From Petrosia ficiformis (taxonomy: Eukaryota > Porifera > Demospongiae > Haplosclerida > Petrosiidae), in NCBI GenBank assembly GCA_947044365.1, contig OX345646.1, positions 2,379,327 through 2,443,326 of the forward strand: a stretch of DNA of 64,000 nt. Reading direction: 5' to 3'. Positions within the stretch are counted from its first letter, which is position 1; each line of letters begins with the position of its first letter. Of the stretch, positions 43,997 through 53,477 are shown one piece after another. A program made the position numbers and the translations under genes. The notes below the pieces were generated by a model that saw nothing but the letters and a program-made list of their open reading frames with translations, was not told the origin of the DNA and did not search any database.

Positions 43997-44654
43997 CACT
44001 TACAGTTTCTTAACCCGGGGGCTTTTGAAAAAAGAATGAATTAATTTTAATAATAATTCCAACCACACCTACCATGGATGTAATATACTGATTGCGAGGT
44101 GTGGCTCAGCATCTCATTAAAATCAAAACCTTCGTTGCAAATGAATACAGGCAATTTGCAACTTTCTCCAACTTCTGTAGCAATCTAACACTCACCTCAA
44201 CCTTGCTTACCAATTACTGCAAGCACAGTATCTACTCAAGTCTGCACGCGAACGCTATTTGTCACTTATCTCCCAACATCCCTTTCTCTCTTGCTAGAAC
44301 CAGCTAGAAACAAAGTCTATATATCACACAAACATCAACATAACGTTCTACTCTCCTTTCACTTTTTTTTATTATTTTATTTTATTTTAAAGTACTAACT
44401 TCAAAGTAACATCAAAGGGCGGACACTTGAATCAAAGCACCGCTAGACCACATCCAACAAAGCATGGGCGTTTTGAACAACAGAATGCCGACATGCCGCC
44501 ACCACATTGGTATACTCTTGTAATCTACAGTAATTTGGGGTGTGGTACATCCAAGACCCAGCCATTGCAGTGAAATTTAGCAATGTAATAAGTAGGTGTG
44601 GTACTTCCTATCTGACAGGATGTTGTAAAATTACAACATTAAAAACTGAAAGTG
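43997..44654. mobile_element. Chapaev-like non-autonomous element, copy 2
   Basis: 658 bp, nearly identical to copy 1 and in the same orientation, with the same CACTTACAGTTT / AAACTGAAAGTG ends. It is flanked by CTAC (43993-43996 and 44655-44658). The empty site, agctctacagatcagc, is present in repeat copy 3, which confirms a 4-bp duplication. The 71-codon open frame at 44092 is not supported as a gene. Confidence 0.7.
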
Positions 44655-44884
44655 CTACAGACCAGCAGAAAGAAAACTGTGTAGCTTACGTAGAAACTGG
44701 AACAAATAGCTAGCTATCCTACCTGAAATATATTCTTTAAGTTCCACAAGGTTCTTTAAAAGGTAAACAGAGTAGATAATCAAAATAATAACTATAATAG
44801 GCTGATGTGTTTCAGGCATCATAAAGTTAGCCATGCCCGGATTACTGAATGATGGACACCACAAAGCAGTCATAGGGATACTTT
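44655..44884 (+). mobile_element. ATGGCCC-family repeat copy 6, third piece
   Basis: ctacagaccagcagaaag through to catagggatacttt, matching the 3' half of copy 3, and cut at cttt by the gypsy LTR. Confidence 0.65.
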
Positions 44885-45041
44885 TGTAACAGCCCTGAAT
44901 AAACATTTATTGTCTGTGTATGTCTTATCTTTATTGTTCTTATGGAGCCGTATCATGTTTCTGTTCTGTATATAAGTAGTTGCAACCTTTTGATTCTTTG
45001 GTGTTAATAATAGATACTTCTCAATCAGAGAGAATGTTACA
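44885..45041 (+). repeat. 5' LTR of gypsy element
   Basis: 157 bp, TGTAACA...TGTTACA. It has a gtatataag TATA-like box near 44971 and an aataaa (44899). Target duplication CTTT is at 44881-44884 and 48508-48511. It differs from the 3' LTR by about four substitutions and lacks a 24-bp tandem duplication present there. Confidence 0.85.
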
Positions 45042-45042
45042 C

Positions 45043-45059
45043 TGGTGTCAGAAGTGGGA
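45043..45059 (+). other. Primer binding site, tRNA-Leu
   Basis: TGGTGTCAGAAGTGGGA, complementary to the 3' end of animal tRNA-Leu. It directly follows the LTR and overlaps the gag start. Confidence 0.75.
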
Positions 45060-45850
45060 TGGCGTTAAGTTTGGAGAATCTTAGAGTGGCTGCCAGGGTC
45101 AGTGCAAGGCCACCAGCCAAGTTCACCCCTCGAACTGATTTCACATTGTGGATTCAGAGGTTCGAATTGTATGCCAAAGAGGGAGAAATTCCTGATGCAA
45201 AGATGACAAAAGAACTGCTTTCTCTACTGGATGATGAATCTTTTCGTGTGATTAATCACCATGGACTGGTTGGAACAGAGGACTACAAAGCCTTAGTGGA
45301 CTGCCTAAAGGAATGTTTTGATCCTGCTGGAAATGAGATTGAATGGCAGTATCAATTGCAAAGCCGCAGACAAAGAAGCGGAGAATCATTGATGGAGTTC
45401 GCTGGAGCACTCCGAATCCTAGCCGACAAAGCGTTCCCAGAATGGAGTCCCGAACAACGTCTCCAGATCGCTCGCAACCAGTTTATTCAAGGTGTTGAGT
45501 CTCCATCGATCCAACTAGTACTTATGAGGGAACATCCAACAACATTAGAAGGTACTTTAAAGCTCGCACGTCAAAGGGAAACTGTGGAAACAGCTCAAAA
45601 ACACTTACAACACGGTAAAAAAACATTTGACACTAACGTTGTTCAAATGGAGATGCAACAAGAAAGCAAAGTAACTGAGACATTTGCACTACAATCTCGA
45701 AGCCCAACGGTCTCGTCTAGAATCCCTGACAAAAGAAGTCTCTCAGTTGAGAAGTTCTCTCACTGGCAGCAGGGATGGAAAACCTTCCTGTTGGAATTGT
45801 GGGGAAAAGGGACATCTGAAACGCAATTGCCCTCATCGCACAATTTTTAG
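45059..45850 (+). CDS. gag: Gag of the internally deleted gypsy element
   Basis: The ATG at 45059 overlaps the primer binding site. About 200 residues of capsid-like sequence follow (F-T-L-W-I-Q-R-F, S-L-L-D-D, G-E-S-L-M-E-F-A-G). From roughly 45680 the conserved protein continues in the next frame, where the nucleocapsid zinc knuckle C-W-N-C-G-E-K-G-H-L-K-R-N-C lies (C-x2-C-x4-H-x4-C). The last ~50 residues of this frame are therefore either out-of-frame readthrough or the product of a programmed or accidental frameshift. The element sits inside a repeat within a RecQ relic. Confidence 0.75.
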   Translation: MALSLENLRVAARVSARPPAKFTPRTDFTLWIQRFELYAKEGEIPDAKMTKELLSLLDDESFRVINHHGLVGTEDYKALVDCLKECFDPAGNEIEWQYQLQSRRQRSGESLMEFAGALRILADKAFPEWSPEQRLQIARNQFIQGVESPSIQLVLMREHPTTLEGTLKLARQRETVETAQKHLQHGKKTFDTNVVQMEMQQESKVTETFALQSRSPTVSSRIPDKRSLSVEKFSHWQQGWKTFLLELWGKGTSETQLPSSHNF

Positions 45851-46250
45851 ACGACAGAATCCTTCGTCACGCAAATTTAGGCCTTCAGTTGGAAATAACT
45901 CAGTGGACTCTGCCGTGTCAGTTGAAGGTTTCATTGAAGATCGACCAACTAAAATGTTAGTGGACACGGGATCTGCAGTTACGATTGTACGGGCAGATAT
46001 ATGTAGTAAAGAGTCAATTCATTATGTACCATCTACCAACCACTCTGTTGTTGCTGCAAACGGTGAACAGTTACAAATTTGTGGAAAAGCACGATTGATG
46101 TTCCATATTGGTGACTTTAACACATACCACACAGCATTAATTGTGAAATCTCTGACACAAGAATGCCTATTAGGAGTTGATTTCTTGAAAAGGTTTGGAT
46201 GCATGGTTGATCTCAAACAGAGCAAAGGCTCAGAAGTCACTGATTATCGA
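45684..46250 (+). CDS. Nucleocapsid zinc knuckle and retropepsin
   Basis: A different frame from gag. First comes a CCHC zinc knuckle (near 45795-45836). Then an aspartic protease follows with active site L-V-D-T-G-S-A (near 45960) and the downstream L-L-G-V-D-F-L flap/strand region. Frame changes at both ends (about 45680 and 46240) show the coding region is fragmented. The 45684 ATG is only an ORF limit, not a real start. Confidence 0.7.
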
Positions 46251-47445
46251 AGAGCTAGAATCTAAAATTGAAGGTTTGTCCTCTTTAGAGAAATCTCATT
46301 TGCGAGATTTACTTTTTAAATTTTCTGATGTCATTTCTTCAGGTACTACAGACCTAGGGAGAACACAACTAGTGCGACATCAAATAAATACTGGTGCTGA
46401 AACTCCGGTTAGACAAGCTCCGAGAAGATTACCCTGCAAGAATTGGAAGCGTTTTCTTGGTCTGGCTTCTTATTACCGTAAATGTATTAGAGGATTTGCA
46501 CGAATAGCAGCCCCTTTACATCAACTCACCAGAAAAGAACACAGTTGGAATTGGACTGATCAATGTGAAGACGCTTTCTCCACACTCAAACTTCATCTAA
46601 TATCCTCTCCTGTACTGGCCTATCCTTCTTTTGAGTCTAGATTTATATTAGACACTGATGCCAGCGATGATGGCCTAGGTGCAGTCCTCTCACAAGTGAT
46701 AGAAGGCAATGAAAGAGTCATTGCATTGTCTAGTCGAGTTCTTACGAAGTCAGAGAAACATTACTGTGCTACAAGAAAAGAGATGCTCGCTCTTGTTTGG
46801 GGTGTACAACATTTTCGAGCATACCTCGTTGGGCAAGCATTCACTGCCTGTACTGATCACCACTCCTTGAAATGGTTACGTAGTTTTAAGAATCCAGAGG
46901 GCCAAGTTGCAAGATGGCTGGAAACACTTGCTGAATATAATATTGAAATAGAGTACCAACCAGGTCTGAAGCATCACAATGCCGATGCTCTCTCTAGGGG
47001 ACCATGCACCCAATGTGGACTCTCTGACGATATTCTTCCCCCTGTGAATTCATGCAGTGCATCATCTACTCTATATCAAACTTTCATTCCTTCATGGGCA
47101 CCTAGAGAAATACAAGGTTTCGAAAAAGAAGATGTGAATATATACCAAATGATTACGTGGTTGCAGGAAAAATCTGTCCCGTTGCATTTTCCAAAAGTAG
47201 CAAGCCGTGCACTACAAACCCTTTGGCTACAAAGAAAGTTCCTCACCTTAGGGGATGGAATACTGTATAGATGTTGGGAAGATGTACCAGGCGGTGGTAA
47301 AAACAAGCGACTACAGTTAGTACTACCTCACAAAATGAGAACTAAAGTTTTAGAAGGCCTCCACAACTCACGTTCAGGTAGTCACTTGGGAGTAATGAAA
47401 ACCTTACAAAAAGTTCAATACCGCTTCTACTGGCCTGGACAATGA
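46195..47445 (+). pseudogene. pol: Pol: reverse transcriptase deleted, RNase H kept, integrase zinc domain
   Basis: The frame runs from the protease-RT linker to P-R-R-L-P and then jumps straight to W-K-R-F-L-G-L-A-S-Y-Y-R, the end of the reverse transcriptase/connection. The whole RT palm with its Y-x-D-D active site is missing, roughly 200 residues. RNase H is present (L-D-T-D-A-S-D-D-G, then T-D-H-H-S-L-K-W-L) and so is the integrase zinc-binding region (G-S-H-L-G). It stops at TGA 47443-47445 (W-P-G-Q then stop). Such an element cannot transpose without a helper. Confidence 0.8.
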
Positions 47446-48286
47446 AAAGATGTAGAAGACTGATGTAAAGCTTGTCAATCTTGTGGTTCCAGGAAAAACC
47501 CACCTAAGACAAGAAGGGCTCCAATGCAAATTATCCAGTCTAGTACTCCCATGCAGCGTGTTGCAATGGACATCTTGGGACATCTTACATTTACCTCATG
47601 TCATGATGGCTTATCGTACCAGTGTCCAAGAAACCACAGGATTCACCCCATTCAGTTTGATGTTCGGCCGAGAAGCTCGTCTCCCAATTGATGTTGTTTT
47701 CGGTTCTCCACCAAATCACAACTCTGTACAGTCCACCAACGAATATTCAAAACAGATGAGACAACGTCTTGAAGATTCATATAATAGAGTGAGAATACAC
47801 ATGAACTTACAGCAAAGGAGACAGAAAGATGTCTATGATCACAGAACACATGGAAATCCCTTCAAAGTAAATGATCTAGTGTGGCTGCATTCACCAGTGA
47901 TCCCAAAAGGACTTTCTCGAAAATTTCATCACCCATGGCAAGGTCCTTTTGAGATCGTGAAGAACATGACAGATACGATTTATCGCATTCAAAGCTTACA
48001 AAACCTCAGGAAACGACTGGTTGCACACTTCAATCGTTTGAAACCTTACGAGACACATCCTGAGGAACAAGAATCCAATTTCCCAAAACCCGGTAATAAC
48101 AGTAATTCTGAAAGTACATTTATCGAGGAGGAGGAAAATGTTCTCTTGCTACCAAATCATGAATTACAGACTATAAGAGATAATGTATCTGACAACCAAG
48201 AACCCGTAGAACCTGTTCAAGAACTTCGTCGCTCAACTAGAGTCAGTCGTCCACCCAACAGATATGGGGATCTAATTTCATACTGA
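47446..48286 (+). pseudogene. Integrase remnant and chromodomain-like tail
   Basis: After two TGA codons the sequence continues C-K-A-C-Q-S-C, then M-D-I-L-G, and skips most of the integrase catalytic core. From there the frame (47483-48286) has M-A-Y-R-T-S-V-Q-E-T-T-G-F-T-P-F, R-E-A-R-L-P-I-D and the C-terminal W-x-G-P-F-E-I-V, L-V-A-H-F-N-R-L-K-P-Y. The tail S-T-R-V-S-R-P-P-N-R-Y is typical of gypsy integrases. Two of the D-D-E residues fall in the deleted part. Confidence 0.75.
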
Positions 48287-48311
48287 TATACTCGAGGACG
48301 TGTGTCTCCTT

Positions 48312-48326
48312 CAGAAGGGGGAATAA
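48312..48326 (+). other. Polypurine tract
   Basis: agaagggggaataa just before the 3' LTR, the usual plus-strand primer site. Confidence 0.65.
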
Positions 48327-48507
48327 TGTAACAGCCCTGAATAAACATTTATTGTCTGTGTATGTCTTGTATTTATTGTCTGTGTATGTCTTGTCTTTAT
48401 TGTTCTTATGGAGCTGTATCATGTTTCTGTTCTGTATATAAGTAGTTGCAACCTTTTGATTCTTTGGTGTTAATAATAAATACTTCTCAATCAGAGAGAA
48501 CGTTACA
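48327..48507 (+). repeat. 3' LTR of gypsy element
   Basis: 181 bp, TGTAACA...GTTACA. It matches the 5' LTR apart from about four substitutions and a 24-bp tandem duplication of the tttattgtctgtgtatgtctt segment (about 48349-48397). High similarity implies a fairly recent insertion. Confidence 0.85.
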
Positions 48508-48548
48508 CTTTTATCTTCACTTAAATTTGTAAAGCAATCATAGGGATG
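48508..48548 (+). mobile_element. ATGGCCC-family repeat copy 6, right end
   Basis: cttttatcttcacttaaat, then aaagcaatcatagggat, the inverted partner of the left end at 43165. Beyond it the RecQ-like relic resumes. Confidence 0.65.
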
Positions 48549-48758
48549 TGCCTCATCAATAATTAACCCTTTAACTCGTATACATCAGAAGAAATTAAGG
48601 ACCTATATCTCCTATTGACTAACAGAGCCTCCGGGGTAAAAAAAAAAGCTGAAACTTTGTATTTTCAACATCTCTCTTAGCTTCCTTGTCATCATCCTCT
48701 CCACCACATATACAACCATCTGACAACCCTCTCTGTTGAAGCGAGTAAACCTACTATA

Positions 48759-48795
<37 letters not shown>

Positions 48796-49204
48796 TAATT
48801 TGAAACAGAAATCATTTCAATATTAATGACAAAACACTAATAAAACAATATGCATGTGACTACCATGATTACCCCAAGAAGGATGCTTACTGATCTAATC
48901 CTTTATTATAGCTACCAGAGGGCTGATAACAAGAATGATAGACTGCAATCCATCAGTTCTGAGACTATCAAAGATAAATGGCAAGCACTGGTAACACACA
49001 GACTTGCCATGCATAACCAGTGGGCAGAACAGCAAAAACGTCCTCACCGCCAACAAAGCTACATACTACTTTACATTTGCCTTCTCCTCGTAATCTAGTT
49101 ATTCCAGACCTATTACAGTACAAGTACCAGTGTTTTGTAACCCTATAAAAGTTTGATGCTGTGTGCTGTACATAATGTGATTTACATTTCTGCTCTTCTT
49201 GCAT
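48549..49204 (-). pseudogene. RecQ-like helicase relic, N-terminal helicase part
   Basis: Minus strand. V-V-C-S-F-V-G-G-E-D-V-F-A-V-L-P-T-G-Y leads into the Walker A region near 49010. There an extra four bases (gcat, in tatgcatggc) shift the frame; removing them gives the G-K-S of motif I. Further on, T-P-E-A-L-L-V-N-R-R, S-S-D-V-Y-E-L-K-G and, one frame away, L-I-I-D-E-A-H (Walker B, near 48550) are readable. The sequence then runs into repeat copy 6, and continues at 43085. An (AT)n tract at about 48757-48790 also interrupts it. Confidence 0.75.
48757..48790. repeat. (AT)n microsatellite
   Basis: Tandem AT repeats with one G, inside the RecQ-like relic. Confidence 0.8.
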
Positions 49205-49352
49205 TTTCCATTCATTAAATTGTTTTAAATTATCAAAGCTACAAACCTGGTTATGGACATCAATTTGATGATCTTGGAGGTGTGAGGCTAGACTTTGTAG
49301 TAGGAAACCTAAAATTCATAAAATAATTAATTATTATATTATACATGTATAT

Positions 49353-49535
49353 TTATACTGAACTAGATTTGCAGAGATTGCAACCAATGCTATTATTCAA
49401 CTCTCTTTCTGCAGAATGGTCGTGCTTAGTATGCCGTGATAATCCACAGGCAAAGGTTTTGTCACAGTATGGACAAGAAATGCGAGATATTGGAGTTGCC
49501 ATATTAGTATTGTTGTGGTGAAAATTCAGTATCAC
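49353..49535 (-). CDS. C2H2 zinc-finger-like exon
   Basis: A minus-strand frame of 60 codons, with an internal Met at M-A-T-P-I-S. It contains S-C-P-Y-C-D-K-T-F-A-C-G-L-S-R-H-T-K-H-D-H, a C2H2 finger, and then G-C-N-L-C-K. A possible donor lies near ttca|gtataa. It is upstream of the RecQ-like relic on the same strand and may be the first exon of that gene or of an unrelated mobile element. The short length limits the claim. Confidence 0.45.
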   Translation of the reverse strand: MILNFHHNNTNMATPISRISCPYCDKTFACGLSRHTKHDHSAERELNNSIGCNLCKSSSV

Positions 49536-50158
49536 AATGGCGTATCATATGATAATGTGTATAATATGTAGTTGTTAAAACAACTTTTTTGTTACAATGA
49601 ATACAAAACTAATGTATAATAATTACAATGATATGTTATCTATGTATGATTTTAGTATATGTGTGCATATGTGTAATAGCTAATTAATTAATATATGAAT
49701 TATAATAAAACTTTAGTGAGAAGTACAATTACTGAGAAACAAACAAAAGTAAATTACAAGATATTAGTTGCTTACAGTGAAACTGGTAAAACTTGACACT
49801 CAACAGGATTTGATAAACTTTTACTGCTGGCGGGAGTTTTTTGAATTGTTTAATTTAGTATACGATTTTAAAAACAAAATGCAGAGATATGGGGAATGGT
49901 AACATATGTACTGCAGCGGCTAGTACATCATCTACTACTTCCATACTTTTATTACTAGTTACTAGAGAATGATAATCATTGTGAGGCAAGCCTGAGATCA
50001 CATAAAAGTGTGGTTGTGAGATGAGGTTGTGTGCAACTACACGCGCATCCATTATGAACACGTGCAAGTCTGTGAAGATGGCACAGAAAAGAAAGTTCAA
50101 TGTGTCAGACATATAGGAGCACTCAAACGCCACAGTTCACGGAATAGTGATGGAGGTT
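49536..50158. other. No gene recognised
   Basis: AT-rich. A 92-codon minus-strand open frame (49855-50133) has no motif and no splice support, so it is not called. Confidence 0.35.
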
Positions 50159-50437
50159 TCACCAATAAAGAAAAACCCTGATGCTAAATACTTTAGCGGG
50201 AAGATCACTTTGCTCAGCAGTCTCCATAGCTGTCCTCTCTATCTGTCTCTCCCGCATAATCTTCAATCTCTCTTCTCTTTGCTCAGCAGTCTCCATATCT
50301 CTTATCTCCCTCTGTCTCTCCAACCTTACTTCTCTGTCTCTTCCCACATAATCTTCAATCTCTCTTCTCAGGCTTTGCTCAGCAGTATCCACATCGCTTA
50401 TCTCCCTCTGTCTCTCTCGATCAAGACGAGCTCTATC
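50159..50437 (-). pseudogene. Tandem E-T-A-E-Q-R repeat coding fragment, part 1
   Basis: The minus strand encodes degenerate ~20-25-residue repeats of the type (M/D)-E-T-A-E-Q-(R/S) followed by Arg/Glu-rich sequence (R-E-I-E-D-Y, R-L-E-R-Q-R-E-I). Such repeats occur in N-terminal regions of some Helitron-type and other mobile-element proteins in invertebrates (family recollection, not searched). The same sequence resumes at 50733, across an inserted MITE. The plus-strand Leu/Ser-rich open frame at 50147 is a mirror of it. Confidence 0.45.
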
Positions 50438-50732
50438 CAGTGGCGTAGCTTAGTTGTTTCCTCGTTGCCCGGAAACCCCCTTTTATCCAAGAAGGGGTGG
50501 GGCTCACCGGCGTATTGCATTGCAAACGCAAACGACGTGGTACTGCCCCGCCCCATTAGGTATAGTGTATGCATATGCATACATGATAGCTGACGAGGTG
50601 TCAGCAAAAATGAAACGTTTGAGTTCTTTTGGATTTGTTAATAATCGTATCAATCGCTAATTAATGGGTGTGGTCACAAAAAAGGAGAGGGGCGCCGGAA
50701 ACCCCTTTTTAAATTCCTAGCTAAACCCCTGC
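50438..50732. mobile_element. MITE with CAGTGGCGTAGCT ends
   Basis: Begins CAGTGGCGTAGCTTAG and ends cctagctaaacccctg. It is flanked by ctatc on both sides (a likely 5-bp target duplication). It splits the E-T-A-E-Q-R fragment, whose reading continues cleanly on the far side. Confidence 0.6.
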
Positions 50733-50800
50733 TATCATCCTCTCTCCTCTTTAGTTTCTCCAGCTGTTTAGCTCCGTCCCTTTCGCTTTCTCAAATTTTG
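50733..50800 (-). pseudogene. Tandem E-T-A-E-Q-R repeat coding fragment, part 2
   Basis: On the minus strand encodes E-S-E-R-D-G-A-K-Q-L-E-K-L-K-R-R-E-D-D-S, the upstream continuation of part 1. It ends near 50800. Confidence 0.4.
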
Positions 50801-50995
50801 ATACCGGGTATTTACGAATTAAAAATATTTACGGATAACGATTTTGACGTCACTTCCTGGCTACTAGTATCAGTATACGCTTCGCGTAAACGCAAGGGTC
50901 AGGCCCCGCCTGACTAGATTGAATTCCGGCATAATAAATATAAGTGCTGCGCTGATCAACATTCTCCTACAGTAGAGACTATCGCTGGACACTAG
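50801..50995 (+). promoter_or_regulatory. Putative promoter and first leader exon of locus C
   Basis: Counterpart of 16790-17001. It has a perfect CRE-type TGACGTCA at about 50847, a TATA-like tataag at 50939 and the conserved gctggacact before a donor ctag|gtatat. Inference from conservation only. Confidence 0.4.
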
Positions 50996-51067
50996 GTATA
51001 TATATGTTGTGTTATTCGCAATTTCATCAGTGGTGACTAATCATATGCATTTTTTCCTTTATTATAG

Positions 51068-51250
51068 TGTACAGCTACGTGATTATCCTCCATTATAATC
51101 TTCAGAAGAGGTCGGCGGTTGTGAACTGACATAGTCTCGCAACCCCTCGTCGAGTGGCTGGGCAGCATAATTATATCGAATGATTTCTAGTCCCTTCTTC
51201 ATTTCAGGATTCAAAGTGCACTCTATATTGGACAGGCTCGATCATAACAG
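51068..51250 (+). other. Putative untranslated leader exon of locus C
   Basis: Between ttattatag| and aacag|gtatac. It shares aggattcaaagtg and its end with 18270-18347. An internal acceptor (catttcag| at 51214) would give a shorter exon. Paralogy is the only support. Confidence 0.4.
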
Positions 51251-52737
51251 GTATACTTGTGTTCTCTTATGTTATAGACACATGTAGTCAAATGTTAGTC
51301 TCAAAAACCTTCAAACCTCTTCATGGGCAAATGTTAGACATAATGAAGAAGTTTCTCGTAGGAAAGGACAATTTAACCATTTTTTCCAATTGAAAAACTC
51401 CAGAACCCTTAAAACCATGTCCCTAAACTTACAACTAAGTAGAAATCCTATGGTTAAAAACTATGTATGTATGCATTTCATTCATTAAGTTGATGGGTTT
51501 TGAAATGGCAAAATAAACTTTTTCTGCATCATGGATAAAGAAGGGTTTTTGAAAGAAATTTAAAACTTACCCAGAGACAATCTTTAGCTTACTTACTGTG
51601 GTGACTACACTGCAAAAACAAAATAGTTAAAATAACTAATTTATTGGTTAGTACACTCTAAAAAAAGATTTGTCATTTCAACCAAATTTATTCGTTATAT
51701 ACTTTTCTTAATGTTTTTGGTGTTCAAATTGTTGCTGAATATGAATATAGCTAATAAGAGTAAACTTTTGCTGGTGAACTACAATGTATGTACCTGGAGT
51801 ACACAACGATATATAAGTATCATAGTCTTAATATTCATTTAAAGTGTACTGAAAGCATTATTTACCAATAAAGTATATATATACCCACAGTATATAGTAA
51901 TTAAATTATTCAACCATGCATGAACAATGATTTACATCATTAAGTAATTAGTAAACAAACTCAATATTTTGCACAGAACTATCATATTAGTGTGCATGGG
52001 AAGCTATTTGTGGCTCGAGAGCATAATTTTATAGAGCATCTATAACAAATATATAGCACCATTTCACCCTTTTTTTGTTGGAAATATACACTCTACAGAA
52101 ATAGAGGGGTGAGGCTTCTGCACAATTAAGGCTGGTAAATGATGCAAAGCATTGGGTCTGTTGTATTGTGATAAAAGTTTAAAAACTGATTGGTCAAATG
52201 CCATGCAGCTGACACAAACATAGAATCAGATTCTATCTTCGCGTTACGTTGTGCCTGATGGTGTTTAAAAAGCATAGTAGAACACATTTCCTCAAAGCAA
52301 AGAAACAGAAGCCTTTGCGTTATTATGTGAACCAGCCTTAAGTTGATGTGAACAATGATTCCATCAAAAAATTACTTTAAGCCAAGATCTTTCTATGATA
52401 GTTATAGTATGCCTAGTTTATCACAATTTAGTTATAGTTATAGGTAATTAACTAAAATAATATTAGGCTTACTAAAAGGGTTTTAGTTTTAGTTAACTAA
52501 CTAAAAGTGCCCATTATTGGCTATTTTTTATTTTGTTAGTTATAGTTACTGCAATATAACTAAAAGTTACAATGCCTTACTAAAAAGGGTTTTAGTTATA
52601 GTTAACTAAAACAACACTAATGTTAACCAATTTTTGCGATAATCCCTATATCCACTTTCATTAATAATCTGATTTTGATGTTATTATTTTTGTTGTTTTT
52701 CATGTAATAATAATTATTTCTTAATTAATAATCTTAG
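51251..52737. other. Leader intron of locus C
   Basis: Its start resembles the B leader intron (caaaaaccttcaaacc). One end of the CACTG MITE family is at 51608. Around 52410-52620 an internally repetitive block of ttagttatagttaactaa motifs is a small satellite-like tract. No gene. Confidence 0.45.
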
Positions 52738-52789
52738 AATTGCACAGACCAACTAATAATGCAAGGTGCTCACAGTCAAGTTTTTACAG
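52738..52789 (+). CDS. Locus C start exon
   Basis: An exon between taatcttag| and ACAG|gtactt with the ATG at 52759: M-Q-G-A-H-S-Q-V-F-T plus one base. It matches the start exon of locus B in position, splice sites, length and phase. Joined to 56527 it reads D-N-Y-K-K-V-F-Q-D-A-V. Confidence 0.7.
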
Positions 52790-52889
52790 GTACTTTCATC
52801 TACTATACATGTATTTTCAATGATATTAAAAACTAACCACAAACGTTTGAGTACAAACTATGAATAATAGTATTTTTTTTGGATTCTAC

Positions 52890-52969
52890 AAGTTATATAC
52901 TTATAGAATAAACACAATGGATAGCATTGCAATGCTATCCATTGTGTTTATTCTACAAGTATATAACTT
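52890..52969. repeat. 80-bp nearly perfect palindrome
   Basis: Two 40-base arms meeting without spacer between 52929 and 52930, with one mismatch. Not an obvious transposon end. It lies 100 bases after the start exon of locus C. Confidence 0.9.
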
Positions 52970-53477
52970 TTTGGTGACTTGGAGGAGCATGCTAGAAATT
53001 CATTACTAATGAAACATTAATTAGCAACAAAAGTAAAATAACTACTTCCATATAACAACCCTTGAACTATACTTATGTAGGGATAATAATATAACAATAA
53101 AAAGAGACAGCTTTAGTCAATCTCAACTTTAGTCATCTTTAGAATACACAGCAACCTTAGTGTACTTTAACTTTCTCTAGATCTGCTTAAATTATTAGGA
53201 ATTATACATGCACACCTTAGCTTTTATACAAAAAATAACATGCCAAAACATACTAAATGGGTACCAGAGTGCACTAGAATCAGTCTCATCATACTATTTA
53301 AATTTTCTTGGAAAGGCATGGTCAATTTTAGGCTAGACCCAAAGGAGTACTACACTGTAAAAATGAAATTGTTATTTTAACAGACCAGTTGTTACCTCAG
53401 TTGTACTTACAGTTCCAATATATTGTGAAATACGACATTTTGTAAGGTTATAATATAGCTATACACCCTACTACCAT

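Noticed and set aside
49855..50133. 92-codon minus-strand frame
   Set aside because: No recognisable motif, no splice context and no paralog in the window.
50147..50593. 148-codon + strand frame rich in Leu and Ser
   Set aside because: It mirrors the minus-strand repeat coding sequence and runs into the MITE. Composition is explained by tct/ctc repeats.
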